Shown piece after piece: positions 37,477 through 49,527 of a stretch of DNA of 64,000 bases. Under the pieces are notes generated by a model. That model was not told the origin of the DNA. It searched no databases and worked only from the letters and a program-made list of their open reading frames with translations. The stretch lies in the NCBI RefSeq assembly GCF_014083985.1, contig NZ_CP046907.1:2088001-2152000 (forward strand), given 5' to 3'. The DNA is from Streptomyces sp. SCUT-3 (lineage in GTDB: Bacteria > Actinomycetota > Actinomycetes > Streptomycetales > Streptomycetaceae). The position numbers and the translations under genes are program-made. Each line of letters opens with the position of its first letter. Within the stretch, counting starts at the first letter, position 1.

Positions 37477-38208
37477 GTGGAACATCCCAGCACTCGGTTC
37501 TCACGACGCGACCCCCACCGGGCCGCCCGTCCGCCCCGGCTTCCCCGTCCGGCGGGCCCCGCCGCCCCCGGCAGTCCTGGCAGCCCCGGCAGCCCCGGCA
37601 GCACCGGGGCTGCCGGCCCACCGGCCGGGCAGGCCCCGCAGGCCGGGCAGGCCGGGCAGGCGGCGCCCCGTCGGCGCACCGCGACCGGGCCGCCCGGGGC
37701 GGCGGCGCCCCCGGGAGGGGCCTCCGGCCGGGGCCCGCGGACCGGACGGACGGCACGGGCGGCCCGCCCCGCCGGGGCGACCCGGGCGGGCGGCGGCGGG
37801 GGCGCGGGGCTGTCGGGGCCGCGGCTCACCGCGGCCGGCGCGGCCGTCGTCGTCGGCGGGCTCACCGCGGCGGGCGCCGCGCTGGACGCCCTGCTGCTGG
37901 ACGGAGTCGGCCCCGTCCTCAAGGCGTTCTTCGTCCTGGCCTGCGTCGCCGGCTCGCTGCGGGTCCGGCCGTCCGACCTCCTCGCGCCCGCCGTGGCGGC
38001 GCCGTTGGCGTTCGCCCTCGCCGTGCTGTTCACCGGTACTCCCGGGGACGGCGCGGCCGGGCGGGCGATGGCCCTGTTCACCGACCTGGCGGTCAACGCC
38101 GGCTGGCTGTTCCTGGGCACGGGCCTGGCGGTGGCGGTGGCGGCGGCCCGCAGGCTGGGGGCGGCGGTGTCGGCGAGGACCGCGGGCGGGCGGACCCCGC
38201 CGCGCTGA
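37477..38208 (+). CDS. DUF6542-type membrane protein with collagen-like N-tail
   Basis: 243 residues. The N-terminal about 120 residues are disordered, Pro/Gly/Ala-rich and include collagen-like [18 protein letters not shown] followed by [13 protein letters not shown]. The C-terminal part has four hydrophobic segments (about 125-145, 150-165, 175-195 and 205-225), matching DUF6542 proteins of streptomycetes. The GTG at 37477 is the likely start since the upstream frame overlaps ychF regulatory DNA. Convergent with ppgK. Function unknown. Confidence 0.68.
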   Translation: MEHPSTRFSRRDPHRAARPPRLPRPAGPAAPGSPGSPGSPGSTGAAGPPAGQAPQAGQAGQAAPRRRTATGPPGAAAPPGGASGRGPRTGRTARAARPAGATRAGGGGGAGLSGPRLTAAGAAVVVGGLTAAGAALDALLLDGVGPVLKAFFVLACVAGSLRVRPSDLLAPAVAAPLAFALAVLFTGTPGDGAAGRAMALFTDLAVNAGWLFLGTGLAVAVAAARRLGAAVSARTAGGRTPPR

Positions 38209-38287
38209 CCGCCCGCACGGGCGAGGACCGCGGACGAGGACCGCGGGCGGTCGCGCGGGCGGGTCGCGGCGGACCGGCCGGGGGCCG

Positions 38288-39055
38288 TCAGGAGCTGCCG
38301 GTGCGGGCTGCCCCGGCGGTGTCGGCGGCGGCCGCCATGGCCGCGCCCACGATGCCGGCGTTGTTCCGCAGCTCGGCCGGGACGATCTCCGCCCGCACCC
38401 CCTCGATCAGCGGCAGGAACTTGTCCGCCTTGCGGCTGACCCCGCCGCCGATGACGAACAGGTCGGGCGAGAACAGCATCTCGACGTGGCGCAGGTACTT
38501 CTGCACCCGGCGCGCCCACTGCTGCCAGGTGAGGTCCTCGTCCTCCCTGGCCCTGCTGGACGCCTTCTTCTCGGCGTCGTGGCCGTTCAGTTCGAGGTGG
38601 CCCAGCTCGGTGTTGGGGACGAGCGTGCCGTCGACGAAGAGCGCGCTGCCGATCCCGGTGCCCAGGGTCAGCACGATCACGGTGCCGCGGCGCCCGCGGC
38701 CCGCGCCGAAGGACATCTCGGCGACACCGGCCGCGTCCGCGTCGTTGAGCAGGACGACGGGCAGCCCGAGCCGGTCGGAGAGCAGCCCGCGGGCGTCGCA
38801 GTCGATCCAGTCCTGGTCGATGTTGGCCGCGGACCGCGTGACGCCGTCGGTGACCACGGCGGGGACGGTGACGCCGACCGGCCCCCGCCAGTCGAAGTGG
38901 GCCACGACCTCGGCCACCTTCTCGGCGACGGCCGCCGGTTTGGAGGGCTGGGGGGTGAGCACCTTGTGGCGCTCCTGCGCGAGCTCGCCCCGGTCGAGAT
39001 CGACCGGGGCGCCCTTGATTCCCGAACCACCGATGTCCACACCGAAAGCGTTCAT
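38288..39055 (-). CDS. ppgK: Polyphosphate glucokinase
   Basis: 255-residue ROK-like kinase that uses polyphosphate (or ATP) to phosphorylate glucose. [20 protein letters not shown] holds the phosphate-1 motif. [13 protein letters not shown] carries the catalytic Asp, [12 protein letters not shown] the phosphate-2 motif, and [17 protein letters not shown] the glucose-binding Glu/His with the PpgK-typical Lys-rich stretch. The ATG at 39055 fits the family start. Single-gene unit, 80 bases downstream of ispH on the same strand. Confidence 0.95.
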   Translation of the reverse strand: MNAFGVDIGGSGIKGAPVDLDRGELAQERHKVLTPQPSKPAAVAEKVAEVVAHFDWRGPVGVTVPAVVTDGVTRSAANIDQDWIDCDARGLLSDRLGLPVVLLNDADAAGVAEMSFGAGRGRRGTVIVLTLGTGIGSALFVDGTLVPNTELGHLELNGHDAEKKASSRAREDEDLTWQQWARRVQKYLRHVEMLFSPDLFVIGGGVSRKADKFLPLIEGVRAEIVPAELRNNAGIVGAAMAAAADTAGAARTGSS

Positions 39056-39135
39056 GACACCCACGCTACGGTGCGGCGGGCGGGCCGGTCACGTCCGACG
39101 CCGTGACCGGCCGCGCCGGACCGCGGAACGCGCGG

Positions 39136-40116
39136 TCAGGAGCCGGAGGCCGCGCCGAGCTCCGCGCGCAGGTCGCGGCGCAGCTCCTTGGGCAGGGAGA
39201 AGATCAGCTTCTCCTCCGCCGAGCGGAACACCTCGACGTCCTCGTAGCCGCGCTGCGCCAGCCACTCCAGGACGCCCTGCACGAGGATCTCGGGCACCGA
39301 CGCGCCGGAGGTGACGCCGACGGTGCTCACGCCCTCCAGCCACGCCTCGTCGATCTCCTCGGCGAAGTCCACCAGGTGGGAGGCCTTGGCGCCGGCGCCG
39401 AGGGCGACCTCGACCAGGCGCACCGAGTTGGAGGAGTTCCTGGAGCCGACGACGATCACCAGGTCGGACTCGGCCGCGATCTCCTTCACCGCCGTCTGGC
39501 GGTTCTGGGTGGCGTAGCAGATGTCGTCACTGGGCGGGCTGACCAGGGCGGGGAAGCGCTCCTTGAGCCGCCCGACGGTCTCCATGGTCTCGTCCACCGA
39601 CAGGGTGGTCTGGGAGAGCCAGACGAGCCGGTTCTCGTCACGCACCTGCACGTTCGCGACGTCGTCCGGGCCGTCGACCAGGTGGATGCGGTCCGGCGCC
39701 TCGCCCATGGTGCCGACGACCTCCTCGTGGCCCTCGTGGCCGATCAGGAGGATGTCGTAGTCCTCGGCGGCGAAGCGCTGCGCCTCCTTGTGGACCTTGG
39801 TGACCAGGGGGCAGGTGGCGTCGACGGAGGCCAGCCTGCGCTCGGCGGCCTCCTCGTGGACGACGGGGGCCACGCCGTGGGCGGAGAAGACGACGATGGA
39901 GCCCTCGGGGACCTCCTCGGTCTCGTCGACGAAGATCGCGCCCTTCTTCTCCAGGGTCTGCACGACGTACTTGTTGTGCACGATCTGCTTGCGCACGTAG
40001 ATCGGGGCCCCGTACTGCTCCAGGGCCTTCTCCACGGCGATCACGGCACGGTCGACGCCCGCGCAGTAGCCGCGGGGGGCGGCGAGCAGGACGCGGCGGG
40101 CAGCAGTAGCAGTCAT
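39136..40116 (-). CDS. ispH: 4-hydroxy-3-methylbut-2-enyl diphosphate reductase
   Basis: 326 residues. IspH makes IPP and DMAPP in the last step of the MEP isoprenoid pathway through a [4Fe-4S] cluster. The three cluster Cys are seen in [24 protein letters not shown] and [11 protein letters not shown]; the conserved AHGVAP and [15 protein letters not shown] provide the substrate His and catalytic Glu region. The ATG at 40116 gives the standard short N-terminus; an upstream in-frame start would extend into the divergent xseA promoter. Confidence 0.97.
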   Translation of the reverse strand: MTATAARRVLLAAPRGYCAGVDRAVIAVEKALEQYGAPIYVRKQIVHNKYVVQTLEKKGAIFVDETEEVPEGSIVVFSAHGVAPVVHEEAAERRLASVDATCPLVTKVHKEAQRFAAEDYDILLIGHEGHEEVVGTMGEAPDRIHLVDGPDDVANVQVRDENRLVWLSQTTLSVDETMETVGRLKERFPALVSPPSDDICYATQNRQTAVKEIAAESDLVIVVGSRNSSNSVRLVEVALGAGAKASHLVDFAEEIDEAWLEGVSTVGVTSGASVPEILVQGVLEWLAQRGYEDVEVFRSAEEKLIFSLPKELRRDLRAELGAASGS

Positions 40117-40277
40117 GCGCCCCATCGTACGGGCGCGCCCGGGGCCGTCGGACACCGTGCGGTGCCTCCCGGCCCCGGCCCGGTTCCGTTCCGGCCACGG
40201 TTCCGTTCCGGCCTGCGGCTCCGGCGGGGCGCGGCCGGGGCCGGGGAGGTGTCGGCGGCGGCCGCTACGCTCGGTGC

Positions 40278-41504
40278 ATGGCTGTCAGCACTTCTGCGGA
40301 AACGCCGGTCCCGGTCGGCGAGGTGTCGCGGATGATCGGCGGGTGGATCGACCGCCTCGGTGCGGTGTGGGTGGAGGGGCAGATCACCCAGCTCTCCCGC
40401 CGCCCGGGGGCGGGCGTGGTGTTCCTGACGCTGCGCGACCCCTCCCGGGACGTCTCGATCACCGTGACCTGCTTCCGGCAGGTGTTCGACGCGGTCGCGG
40501 ACGTGGTGACCGAGGGCGCCCGGGTGGTGATGCTGGCCAAGCCCGAGTGGTACGCCCCGCGCGGGCAGCTGTCGCTGCGGGCTTCGGAGATCCGGCCGGT
40601 CGGGGTGGGCGAGCTGCTGGTGCGGCTGGAGCGGCTGAAGAAGTCGCTCGCCGCCGAGGGCCTGTTCGCCGCCGAGCGCAAGCGGCGGCTGCCGTTCCTG
40701 CCGAAGCTGGTCGGGCTGGTCTGCGGCCGGGCGTCGGCCGCCGAGCGGGACGTGCTGGAGAACGCCCGGCTGCGCTGGCCGGCGGTGCGGTTCGAGGTGC
40801 GCAACGTCCCCGTGCAGGGGGCGAGCGCGGTGCCCCGGGTGGTCGAGGCGGTGCGGGAGCTGGACGCCCACCCCGAGGTGGACGTGATCGTCGTGGCCCG
40901 CGGCGGGGGCAGCGTGGAGGACCTGCTGCCGTTCTCCGACGAGGAGCTGGTGCGGGCGGTGGCCGCGTGCCGCACCCCCGTCGTCAGCGCCATCGGGCAC
41001 GAGCCGGACTCACCGCTGCTGGACCTGGTCGCGGACCTGCGGGCCTCCACGCCGACCGACGCGGCGAAGAAGGTGGTCCCGGACGTCGGCGAGGAGATGG
41101 TGCGCATCCAGCAGCTGCGGGAGCGCTCGCTGCGCGTGGTGAACGCGATGCTGGACCGCGAGGAGCGCGGCCTGGAGGCGGCGGTCAGCCGCCCGTCGAT
41201 GGCCCGGCCGCACACGATGGTGCTGGAGCGGGAGGCCGAGGTACGGGCGCTCCTGGACCGCTCCCGGCGCACCCTGCGGCACGAGCTGGACCGGGCCGGG
41301 GCGGAGCTGGAGCACACGCTCGCCCGGGTGGTCGCCCTCTCCCCCGCCGCGACGCTGCAGCGCGGCTACGCGGTGCTCCAGCGGGCGGACGGCACGGTGG
41401 TGCGCTCGGTGGGCGAGGTCGCGGAGGGCGAGGCGCTGCGGGCGCGGGTGGCGGACGGGGTGCTGCCGGTCCGCGTGGAGCCCCGGGCGGCGGACGGCGG
41501 GTGA
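40278..41504 (+). CDS. xseA: Exodeoxyribonuclease VII large subunit
   Basis: 408 residues. OB-fold at the N-terminus ([20 protein letters not shown], about 20-105), then the catalytic domain (about 125-330) with [34 protein letters not shown] and [13 protein letters not shown], then a helical segment that binds XseB subunits (about 270-370). The enzyme degrades single-stranded DNA from both ends. Divergent from ispH; xseB follows 89 bases later on the same strand. Confidence 0.96.
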   Translation: MAVSTSAETPVPVGEVSRMIGGWIDRLGAVWVEGQITQLSRRPGAGVVFLTLRDPSRDVSITVTCFRQVFDAVADVVTEGARVVMLAKPEWYAPRGQLSLRASEIRPVGVGELLVRLERLKKSLAAEGLFAAERKRRLPFLPKLVGLVCGRASAAERDVLENARLRWPAVRFEVRNVPVQGASAVPRVVEAVRELDAHPEVDVIVVARGGGSVEDLLPFSDEELVRAVAACRTPVVSAIGHEPDSPLLDLVADLRASTPTDAAKKVVPDVGEEMVRIQQLRERSLRVVNAMLDREERGLEAAVSRPSMARPHTMVLEREAEVRALLDRSRRTLRHELDRAGAELEHTLARVVALSPAATLQRGYAVLQRADGTVVRSVGEVAEGEALRARVADGVLPVRVEPRAADGG

Positions 41505-41593
41505 TCCGGGCGGACCGCACTCCCGCCACGGCACGCGGTGCCCGCACGGCCCGCCGGGGGCCGGCTGTCGCAGCCTGCTCATAGTCTTGGCGC

Positions 41594-41890
41594 ATGGCAG
41601 CGAAGAGGCAGGACCGGGACGGGCAGGACGCGGTGGCGCGGGAGGCCGCCGGCGGCGCGGAGGCCGACGCGGGGATGGGGTACGAGCAGGCCCGCGACGA
41701 GCTGGTCGACGTGGTGCGCCGGCTCGAGGCGGGAGGCTCCTCCCTGGAGGAGTCGCTGGCTCTGTGGGAGCGGGGGGAGGAACTGGCCAAGGTGTGCCGG
41801 CTGCGCCTGGAGGGGGCCCGTGCCCGGCTGGACGCGGCGCTCGCCGCGGAGTCCGGCCCCGGGGGGCCGGACTCCGGCGGGGAGGACTGA
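41594..41890 (+). CDS. xseB: Exodeoxyribonuclease VII small subunit
   Basis: 98 residues. The conserved core [40 protein letters not shown] and [13 protein letters not shown] forms the two-helix XseB hairpin that binds along the large subunit. Extra Ala/Gly/Asp-rich sequence at both ends is typical of actinobacterial forms. In the same transcription unit as xseA. Confidence 0.95.
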   Translation: MAAKRQDRDGQDAVAREAAGGAEADAGMGYEQARDELVDVVRRLEAGGSSLEESLALWERGEELAKVCRLRLEGARARLDAALAAESGPGGPDSGGED

Positions 41891-42053
41891 CCCGCACCGT
41901 GCCGCCCGCACCGTGACGCCCGCACCGTGCCGCCCGCACCGTGCCGCCGCGGGAGCGGGCGGCGGGGTGCGGGGCCCCGCCGGGCGTTGGGGCACTGTGC
42001 CGGGCCCGGCGGCGCCTGCCGGGTCGAACGGTTGCGGCCGGGCCCCGCGGGGG

Positions 42054-42566
42054 TCAGGAGGTGCGCAGGGCGGCCGCCAGCTGTGCCAGCTGGTCGTGCG
42101 GGGCGGTGCCGGTGACGACCGTGGTCACGTTCTTCTCCTGGCGCACCAGGGCGTTGTACTTCTCCCCGTCGTAGCGCTTCCAGGTGGTGCCCTCGATCTT
42201 GCGGGTGCCGTTCTCCTCGGCGCCCTTGCTGACGTCCGCGACGAACTTCGCGGCCGGGCCGTTCGACTGCTCGACCGCCGCGTACTCCTGCTGGGGGTTG
42301 ATGAAGCCCAGGTGCCACTCGGCGCCCCCGGACTCGCCCGCGCCGCGGTACCTGACCGAGGTGGCGCGCCACTGCTCCGGCAGGCCCTCGGGCGCGGCCA
42401 CCGGGTACGGGGCCGCGCGGCGCGCCTGACCGAGCTCCACCCGGTAGTCGACCGGCTTGACCGGATCATCCTCGGTGTGCGGAATGAAGAGGTAGATGCC
42501 GCCCGCGAGGAGGCCGATCGCCGCCATCGACAGGACCATGTCCCGCACCGTCTGCTTGCCACGCAT
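42054..42566 (-). CDS. DUF4245 membrane-anchored protein
   Basis: 170 residues. A basic [10 protein letters not shown] start leads to a single membrane helix ([19 protein letters not shown], about 11-29). The rest (about 35-170) is extracytoplasmic: [40 protein letters not shown] and a C-terminal [19 protein letters not shown], matching the actinobacterial DUF4245 family. The ATG at 42566 is ten bases after GGAGG; an alternative GTG lies three codons upstream. Divergent from glpX. Function unknown. Confidence 0.82.
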   Translation of the reverse strand: MRGKQTVRDMVLSMAAIGLLAGGIYLFIPHTEDDPVKPVDYRVELGQARRAAPYPVAAPEGLPEQWRATSVRYRGAGESGGAEWHLGFINPQQEYAAVEQSNGPAAKFVADVSKGAEENGTRKIEGTTWKRYDGEKYNALVRQEKNVTTVVTGTAPHDQLAQLAAALRTS

Positions 42567-42749
42567 GCTTGCCACGCCTCCCATGGTCCCCCATGTCCGG
42601 CCGCGCCCCGCACCCGCCCCGGCCGCAGGTCGGCGTGCGGGCGGGGCCGCGGGGTAGGCGAAAGGGTCCCCCTGCACTGCGGGCGAGCGGCCGGATACGC
42701 TCGCATCACCCTCTTATCCGGCCGTCGTCGTACAGAAAGGTGCGCTCCG

Positions 42750-43781
42750 ATGACCGACCAGAACCTCCCCTCCCAGCTCGAGGTGGCCCCCGAGGCCCCC
42801 GATCGCAACCTTGCCCTGGAGCTCGTGCGGGTCACCGAGGCGGCCGCGATGGCGGCCGGCCGGTGGGTCGGCCGGGGCGACAAGAACGGTGCCGACGGTG
42901 CGGCCGTCAAGGCCATGCGGACCCTGGTGCACACCGTGTCGATGAACGGTGTCGTGGTCATCGGAGAGGGGGAGAAGGACGAGGCCCCGATGCTGTTCAA
43001 CGGTGAGCGGGTGGGCGACGGCACCGGTGCGGAGTGCGACGTCGCCGTGGACCCGGTCGACGGCACCACGCTGACCGCCAAGGGCATGAACAACGCCGTG
43101 TCCGTCCTCGCCGTCGCCGACCGCGGCACGATGTTCGACCCCAGCGCCGTGTTCTACATGGAGAAGCTGGCCACCGGCCCCGAGGCCGCCGACTACGTCG
43201 ACATCACCGCCCCGGTCTCGGTGAACATCCGCCGGGTCGCCAAGGCCAAGCGGAGCGCCCCCGAGGACGTCACCGTGGTCGTGCTGGACCGGCCGCGGCA
43301 CGACGCGATGGTCAAGGAGATCCGGGAGACCGGCGCCCGCATCAAGTTCATCACCGACGGCGACGTGGCCGGCGCGATCATGGCGGTGCGCGAGGGCACC
43401 GGCGTCGACCTGCTGCTGGGCATCGGCGGCACCCCCGAGGGCATCATCGCCGCCTGCGCGATCAAGTGCCTGGGCGGGACGATCCAGGGCCGGCTGTGGC
43501 CCAAGGACGACGAGGAGCGGCAGCGCGCGCTCGACGCCGGCCACGACCTGGACCGGGTTCTGCACACCAACGACCTGGTCAGCGGCGACAACGTCTTCTT
43601 CGTCGCCACCGGCATCACCGACGGCGAGCTGCTGCGCGGGGTGCGGTACCGCTCGGAGACCGCCACCACCAGCTCCCTGGTGATGCGCTCCAAGTCCGGC
43701 ACCATCCGGCAGATCGACTCCACCCACCGGCTGTCGAAGCTGCGCGCCTACAGCGCCGTCGACTTCGACCGCGCCCGCTGA
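42750..43781 (+). CDS. glpX: Class II fructose-1,6-bisphosphatase
   Basis: 343 residues. GlpX hydrolyses fructose 1,6-bisphosphate in gluconeogenesis and is the main FBPase of actinobacteria. Metal and phosphate motifs: [25 protein letters not shown] (lithium-sensitive phosphatase fold), the [12 protein letters not shown] segment and [16 protein letters not shown]. The [20 protein letters not shown] opening is typical. The ATG at 42750 follows AAAGGTG. Transcribed alone; ends in a 24-bp T-tailed hairpin. Confidence 0.96.
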   Translation: MTDQNLPSQLEVAPEAPDRNLALELVRVTEAAAMAAGRWVGRGDKNGADGAAVKAMRTLVHTVSMNGVVVIGEGEKDEAPMLFNGERVGDGTGAECDVAVDPVDGTTLTAKGMNNAVSVLAVADRGTMFDPSAVFYMEKLATGPEAADYVDITAPVSVNIRRVAKAKRSAPEDVTVVVLDRPRHDAMVKEIRETGARIKFITDGDVAGAIMAVREGTGVDLLLGIGGTPEGIIAACAIKCLGGTIQGRLWPKDDEERQRALDAGHDLDRVLHTNDLVSGDNVFFVATGITDGELLRGVRYRSETATTSSLVMRSKSGTIRQIDSTHRLSKLRAYSAVDFDRAR

Positions 43782-43782
43782 G

Positions 43783-43832
43783 GAACCGGGAGCGAAACCG
43801 GAACCGGAACCGAAGCCGAAGTCGGAACCGGT
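43783..43832. repeat. Degenerate GAACCG hexamer repeats
   Basis: Imperfect tandem hexamers (GAACCG, AAACCG, GAACCG, GAACCG, AAGCCG, AAGTCG, GAACCG) directly after the glpX stop and running into the terminator stem. Confidence 0.75.
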
Positions 43833-43880
43833 CCCGTCGGCCGGCGGCACGGATGCCGCCGGCCGACGGGACCGGTTTTG
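43826..43880 (+). terminator. 24-bp perfect hairpin with T-tail, glpX terminator
   Basis: Arms 43826-43849 and 43854-43877 are exact complements around CGGA; TTTT (43876-43879) follows on the plus strand. Confidence 0.9.
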
Positions 43881-44060
43881 TCCTGCGGGTGCGGGCAGGG
43901 TTGCGAGGGCTTTCGGGGGCTCCGGCTCCGGGGAGGTACTCGCGGCCGGAGGCCGGAAACGGCGCCCGGAAACGGCGCCCGGGAGTGGCGCCGGGGAGCA
44001 GGCGGGTGCGCCCTGCCGGGGGGCCGGGCCGGCCGGTGCCGGTTGCCGCCCGGCCGGTGC

Positions 44061-44468
44061 CTAGCCGGCCGCGGCGATGCGGCCGACGGCCGTCGCCAGC
44101 TCCGCCTCCCGGCGGCGCCGGCGGGCCAGGACCACCCGGCGCTCGGCGGCGGTCAGCCCGCCCCACACCCCGTAGGGCTCGGGCTGGGCCAGCGCGTGCT
44201 CCCGGCACTGCAGCATCACCGGGCAGCGGGCGCAGACGCGCTTGGCCGCCTCCTCCCTGGACAGCCTGGCGGCCGTCGGCTCCTTGGAGGGGGCGAAGAA
44301 CAGGCCGGCCTCGTCCCGTCGGCAGGCGGCCTCCGAGTGCCAGGGGCCCGCGGCGCCGCGCGGCAGGGGGACGTCCTCGAGCATCCCCGGGGAGCGGCGG
44401 CCGGGACTGCGCCGTCCGGGCACGGTGCGGCCGGGTGCGTCCTTCGGGGACTCGAACGGTTGAAGCAC
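44061..44468 (-). CDS. WhiB-family iron-sulfur regulator (WblI-like position)
   Basis: 135 residues. Four Cys for the [4Fe-4S] cluster at about 49, 79, 82 and 88 (AACRRDEAGLFF, RVCARCPVMLQCREHA), then the GVWGGLTAAERR turn that contacts the sigma factor and a basic tail (LARRRRREAEL) for DNA. The GTG at 44468 is chosen because AGGAG is seven bases upstream; a longer GTG start ten codons earlier has none. The place next to glpX is that of wblI in S. coelicolor as I recall it, so the name is tentative. Confidence 0.9.
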   Translation of the reverse strand: MLQPFESPKDAPGRTVPGRRSPGRRSPGMLEDVPLPRGAAGPWHSEAACRRDEAGLFFAPSKEPTAARLSREEAAKRVCARCPVMLQCREHALAQPEPYGVWGGLTAAERRVVLARRRRREAELATAVGRIAAAG

Positions 44469-44658
44469 GGGTACTCCTGACGACGGCTCGGCGATCACCC
44501 TTGCCCGTGCGCTGCGTACGGCCGTCCGAACCGAACTGTCCTCCCAGGCTCAGCCGTACGAGCGACGATGGAGCAGGCCTACCCGCTGTCACCCGATTCA
44601 TGCGCACCGTGTTCGCCCAACCCCGTTGTGTTCGGCGGGGGTTGGGCGGCCGGGAGGG

Positions 44659-45435
44659 TCAACGACCCAGCTCTTTGCCCCGTTTCGTACGCTTTCGCTT
44701 CGTCTCGACGGCGCCGAACGCCGCGAGGCCGCTCACCGTGACGACGGGGGCGCCCGGGTCGTCCGAGTCGAGGGCGTGGATCTCGAAGCCGCCGAAGATC
44801 CCGGCCCCGCCGCCGTCGCGCAGGGTGATGCCCTCGGGTGCCTTGATCTCCACGCCGCCGAAGAGGGCGACGGCCCGGATCTCGACCTCCCGTGCCTCGA
44901 ACACCGCCTCGGTGAGGTCGATCTCCACCCCGCCGAACAGGGCGAACGCGGTGATCCTGCGGCGGGCGCGCCAGCGGCCCCGCCGGGTGGCGCCGCCGAA
45001 GACGGCGACCAGGGTGTCGCCCGCGCCGTCCGCCGGCCCGTCGTCCGCGACCTGCCAGGTGGTGGCGCGCGCGGCCTCCGGCGCCGGCCGGGCCGGGGCG
45101 GCGGGACGGGAGGGGACGGGCAGGTCGCGCACCAGCGGCTCCAACTCCCCCACCGTCCTGGAGCGGTAGAGCCGGTCGATCCGCTCGGAGTGCTCCTCGG
45201 CGTCCAGGCGGCCCTCGGCCAGCGCCTCGCGCAGGATGTCCGCGACGCGGTCGCGGTCGGCGTCGGAGGCCCTCAGCCCCAGCCCCGAACCCAGCCCCGA
45301 ATCCGGCTCCGGCTCCGGCTCCGCGAAGGGGAGGCCCGGCGGCCGCGCGGGCTGTTCCCGCCGTACGGGCTCCCGTGCCGGCTCCCTCACGGGCCCCCGG
45401 TCCGGCTGACGTTTCTCCAGCGGCGAGTCGTCCAC
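44659..45435 (-). CDS. DUF1707 / LiaF-like domain protein
   Basis: 258 residues. An acidic/Pro/Arg-rich head (1-50) is followed by the DUF1707 helical domain (about 54-108; LRASDADRDRVADILREALA, HSERIDRLYRSRTVGELEPL). A beta-helical C-terminal half of repeated FGG strands follows (TLVAVFGGATRRG, TAFALFGGVEIDL, RAVALFGGVEIKAP, AGIFGGFEIHALD), like the C-terminal region of LiaF-type envelope-stress proteins. No membrane segment is evident. Divergent from the fumarase gene at 45560. Confidence 0.85.
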   Translation of the reverse strand: MDDSPLEKRQPDRGPVREPAREPVRREQPARPPGLPFAEPEPEPDSGLGSGLGLRASDADRDRVADILREALAEGRLDAEEHSERIDRLYRSRTVGELEPLVRDLPVPSRPAAPARPAPEAARATTWQVADDGPADGAGDTLVAVFGGATRRGRWRARRRITAFALFGGVEIDLTEAVFEAREVEIRAVALFGGVEIKAPEGITLRDGGGAGIFGGFEIHALDSDDPGAPVVTVSGLAAFGAVETKRKRTKRGKELGR

Positions 45436-45559
45436 GCGTTCACCCTATCGGCGTTGAGCCGTACCTCACAGACGGGACGATACGGGCCCGCTCTAATCTG
45501 GAGGGCGCACGCCATCACCGTGGCCGCACTGTCGCCGTCGAGAATGGGGAAGCCCCGTC

Positions 45560-47212
<1,653 letters not shown>

Positions 47213-47216
47213 CACG

Positions 47217-47251
47217 CGACCGGGACATCCGGCACGACCGGGACATCCGGA
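47217..47251. repeat. 16-bp direct repeat after fumA
   Basis: CGACCGGGACATCCGG at 47217-47232 and again at 47236-47251, three bases apart, just after the fumA stop and before the hairpin. Confidence 0.8.
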
Positions 47252-47267
47252 CCGACCGGAGCAACCG

Positions 47268-47312
47268 GTGACAGTGCCCGGGAACACAACCCGTGTTCCC
47301 GGGCACTGTCAC
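47268..47312. terminator. 20-bp perfect hairpin abutting the fumC start
   Basis: Arms 47268-47287 and 47293-47312 pair exactly around AACCC; the right arm ends four bases before the fumC ATG (47317). It may terminate fumA transcripts, and on any read-through mRNA it would hide the fumC ribosome site. Confidence 0.8.
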
Positions 47313-47316
47313 AGGT

Positions 47317-48720
47317 ATGACGCACCACGACGAGACCACCGGCTACCGGACCGAGCACGACTCCATGGGCGAGGTGCGGGTCCCCGCGCGCGCCAAGTGG
47401 CGGGCGCAGACCCAGCGCGCCGTGGAGAACTTCCCCGTCTCCGGGCAGCGGCTGGAGCGGGCGCACATCGAGGCGCTGGCGCGGATCAAGGCGGCGGCCG
47501 CCGGGGTCAACGCCCGGCTGGGCGTGCTGGACCCGGAGGTGGCGGAGGCGGTCCGGGAGGCCGCCGGGGAGGTGGCCTCCGGCCGCTGGGACGAGCACTT
47601 CCCCGTCGACGTCTTCCAGACCGGCTCGGGCACCTCGTCCAACATGAACGCCAACGAGGTGATCGCCACCCTGGCGAGCGAGCGGCTGGGCCGCCCGGTG
47701 CACCCCAACGACCACGTCAACGCCAGCCAGTCCTCCAACGACGTCTTCCCCTCCTCCATCCACATCGCCGCCACCTCGGCCGTGGTGAACGACCTGGTCC
47801 CCGCCCTGGAGCACCTGGCGGAGGCGCTGGAGCGCAAGGCGGCGGAGTTCGCGGACGTCGTCAAGGCGGGCCGCACCCACCTGATGGACGCCACCCCGGT
47901 GACCCTGGGGCAGGAGTTCGGCGGCTACGCGGCCCAGATGCGGCGCGGGGCGGAGCGGCTGCGGGACGCCCTGCCCCGGCTGGCGGAGCTGCCGCTGGGC
48001 GGCACCGCGGTGGGCACCGGCATCAACACCCCGCCCGGGTTCTCCGCCGCGGTGATCGAGGAGGTGGCCCGCGCCACGGGCCTGCCGCTGACCGAGGCCC
48101 GCGACCACTTCGAGGCCCAGGGCGCCCGCGACGGCCTGGTCGAGACCTCCGGGCAGCTGCGCACGGTCGCCGTCGGCCTGACGAAGATCGCCAACGACCT
48201 GCGGTGGATGGCGTCGGGCCCGCGCACCGGCCTGGCCGAGATCAACCTTCCCGACCTGCAGCCCGGCTCCTCGATCATGCCGGGCAAGGTCAACCCGGTG
48301 GTGCCCGAGGCGGTGCTGATGGTCGCCGCCCAGGTGATCGGCAACGACGCCACGGTCGCCTTCGCCGGCTCCCAGGGCAACTTCGAGCTCAACGTGATGC
48401 TGCCGGTGATGGCGCGCAACCTGCTGGAGTCGGTGCGGCTGCTGGCCAACGCCTCCCGCCTGCTGGCCGACCGCACGGTCGACGGCATCACCGCCAACGC
48501 CGGGCGGGCCCGCGAGTACGCCGAGTCCTCCCCCTCGGTGGTCACCCCGCTGAACCGGTACATCGGCTACGAGGAGGCGGCGAAGGTCGCCAAGCAGTCC
48601 CTGGCCGAGCGGAAGACGATCCGCGAGGTCGTCCTGGAGCGCGGCTACGTCGAGGCCGGGAGGCTCACCGAGGCCCAGCTCGACGAGGCGCTCGACGTGC
48701 TCCGCATGACGCGTCCGTGA
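47317..48720 (+). CDS. fumC: Class II fumarate hydratase
   Basis: 467 residues of the heat-stable, cluster-free fumarase type. Motifs: [30 protein letters not shown], the catalytic His in [17 protein letters not shown] (region near residue 187) and the family signature [11 protein letters not shown] on the mobile Ser loop. It catalyses the same reaction as the upstream class I enzyme but is not damaged by oxygen. The ATG at 47317 is chosen because earlier codons lie in the hairpin stem. No strong Shine-Dalgarno is visible outside the stem. Confidence 0.96.
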   Translation: MTHHDETTGYRTEHDSMGEVRVPARAKWRAQTQRAVENFPVSGQRLERAHIEALARIKAAAAGVNARLGVLDPEVAEAVREAAGEVASGRWDEHFPVDVFQTGSGTSSNMNANEVIATLASERLGRPVHPNDHVNASQSSNDVFPSSIHIAATSAVVNDLVPALEHLAEALERKAAEFADVVKAGRTHLMDATPVTLGQEFGGYAAQMRRGAERLRDALPRLAELPLGGTAVGTGINTPPGFSAAVIEEVARATGLPLTEARDHFEAQGARDGLVETSGQLRTVAVGLTKIANDLRWMASGPRTGLAEINLPDLQPGSSIMPGKVNPVVPEAVLMVAAQVIGNDATVAFAGSQGNFELNVMLPVMARNLLESVRLLANASRLLADRTVDGITANAGRAREYAESSPSVVTPLNRYIGYEEAAKVAKQSLAERKTIREVVLERGYVEAGRLTEAQLDEALDVLRMTRP

Positions 48721-48754
48721 CCCGCGGGGCCCGGGGCCTCCCTAAAATCCGTCC

Positions 48755-49444
48755 ATGACGACCGAGACGGCGCGCAGGCAGGACGGACCGGACGGAGAGG
48801 ACGGGGACGGCTTCTGGGCCCCCGGGCGGAGCGTGCTGTGGCGCTACCGCGGCAACGCCACCGACCGGGTGCACATATGCCGGCCGGTGACGGTGGTGCG
48901 CGACGACGCCGAGCTGCTCGCCGTGTGGATGGCGCCCGGCACCGAGTGCGTCAGGCCGGTCCTGGAGGACGGCGGGCCCGTCCACCTGGAGCCGCTGGCC
49001 ACGCGCTACCTCAGGCCGCGCACCACCGCGGTCTCGCAGTGGTGGGGCACCGGCGTGCTCAAGCTGGTGCGGCCCGGCGAGCCGTGGTCGGTGTGGCTGT
49101 TCTGGGAACGCGGGTGGCGGTTCAAGAACTGGTACGTCAACCTGGAGGAACCGGTGCGCCGCTGGAGCGGCGGCGTGGACTCCGAGGACCACTTCCTCGA
49201 CATCACCGTGCTGCCGGACCGCAGCTGGCAGTGGCGGGACGAGGACGAGTTCGCCGAGGCGCAGCGCGCCGGCCTGATGACCCCGCACCAGGCCGGGCAG
49301 GTCCTGGAAGCGGGAGAGCGTGCCGTGGAGGTGATCGAGCGCTGGGGCTCACCGTTCTGCGACGGCTGGGAGGACTGGCGGCCCGACCCCTCGTGGCCGG
49401 TTCCGGAGCTGCCCGCGGACTGGGACCGCAGTTCCTCTCGGTGA
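48755..49444 (+). CDS. DUF402 (FomD-like) protein
   Basis: 229 residues. The DUF402 beta-barrel core (about 30-185) reads RSVLWRYRGNATDRVHICRP, then WGTGVLKLVRPGEPWSVWLF and FKNWYVNLEEPVRRW, with the acidic EDHFLDITVLPDRSWQWRDE motif that in FomD-type enzymes binds metal and nucleotide diphosphate. Trp is unusually frequent. It starts 34 bases after fumC and may be co-transcribed. Substrate unknown. Confidence 0.86.
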   Translation: MTTETARRQDGPDGEDGDGFWAPGRSVLWRYRGNATDRVHICRPVTVVRDDAELLAVWMAPGTECVRPVLEDGGPVHLEPLATRYLRPRTTAVSQWWGTGVLKLVRPGEPWSVWLFWERGWRFKNWYVNLEEPVRRWSGGVDSEDHFLDITVLPDRSWQWRDEDEFAEAQRAGLMTPHQAGQVLEAGERAVEVIERWGSPFCDGWEDWRPDPSWPVPELPADWDRSSSR

Positions 49445-49527
49445 AGCACTCGTCCTGGCGTACGATCGTCCGGTTCACCGGCCGTGGCGGACACGGCACG
49501 CGATGTCATCGAAGGGGGCGCCGGCGC

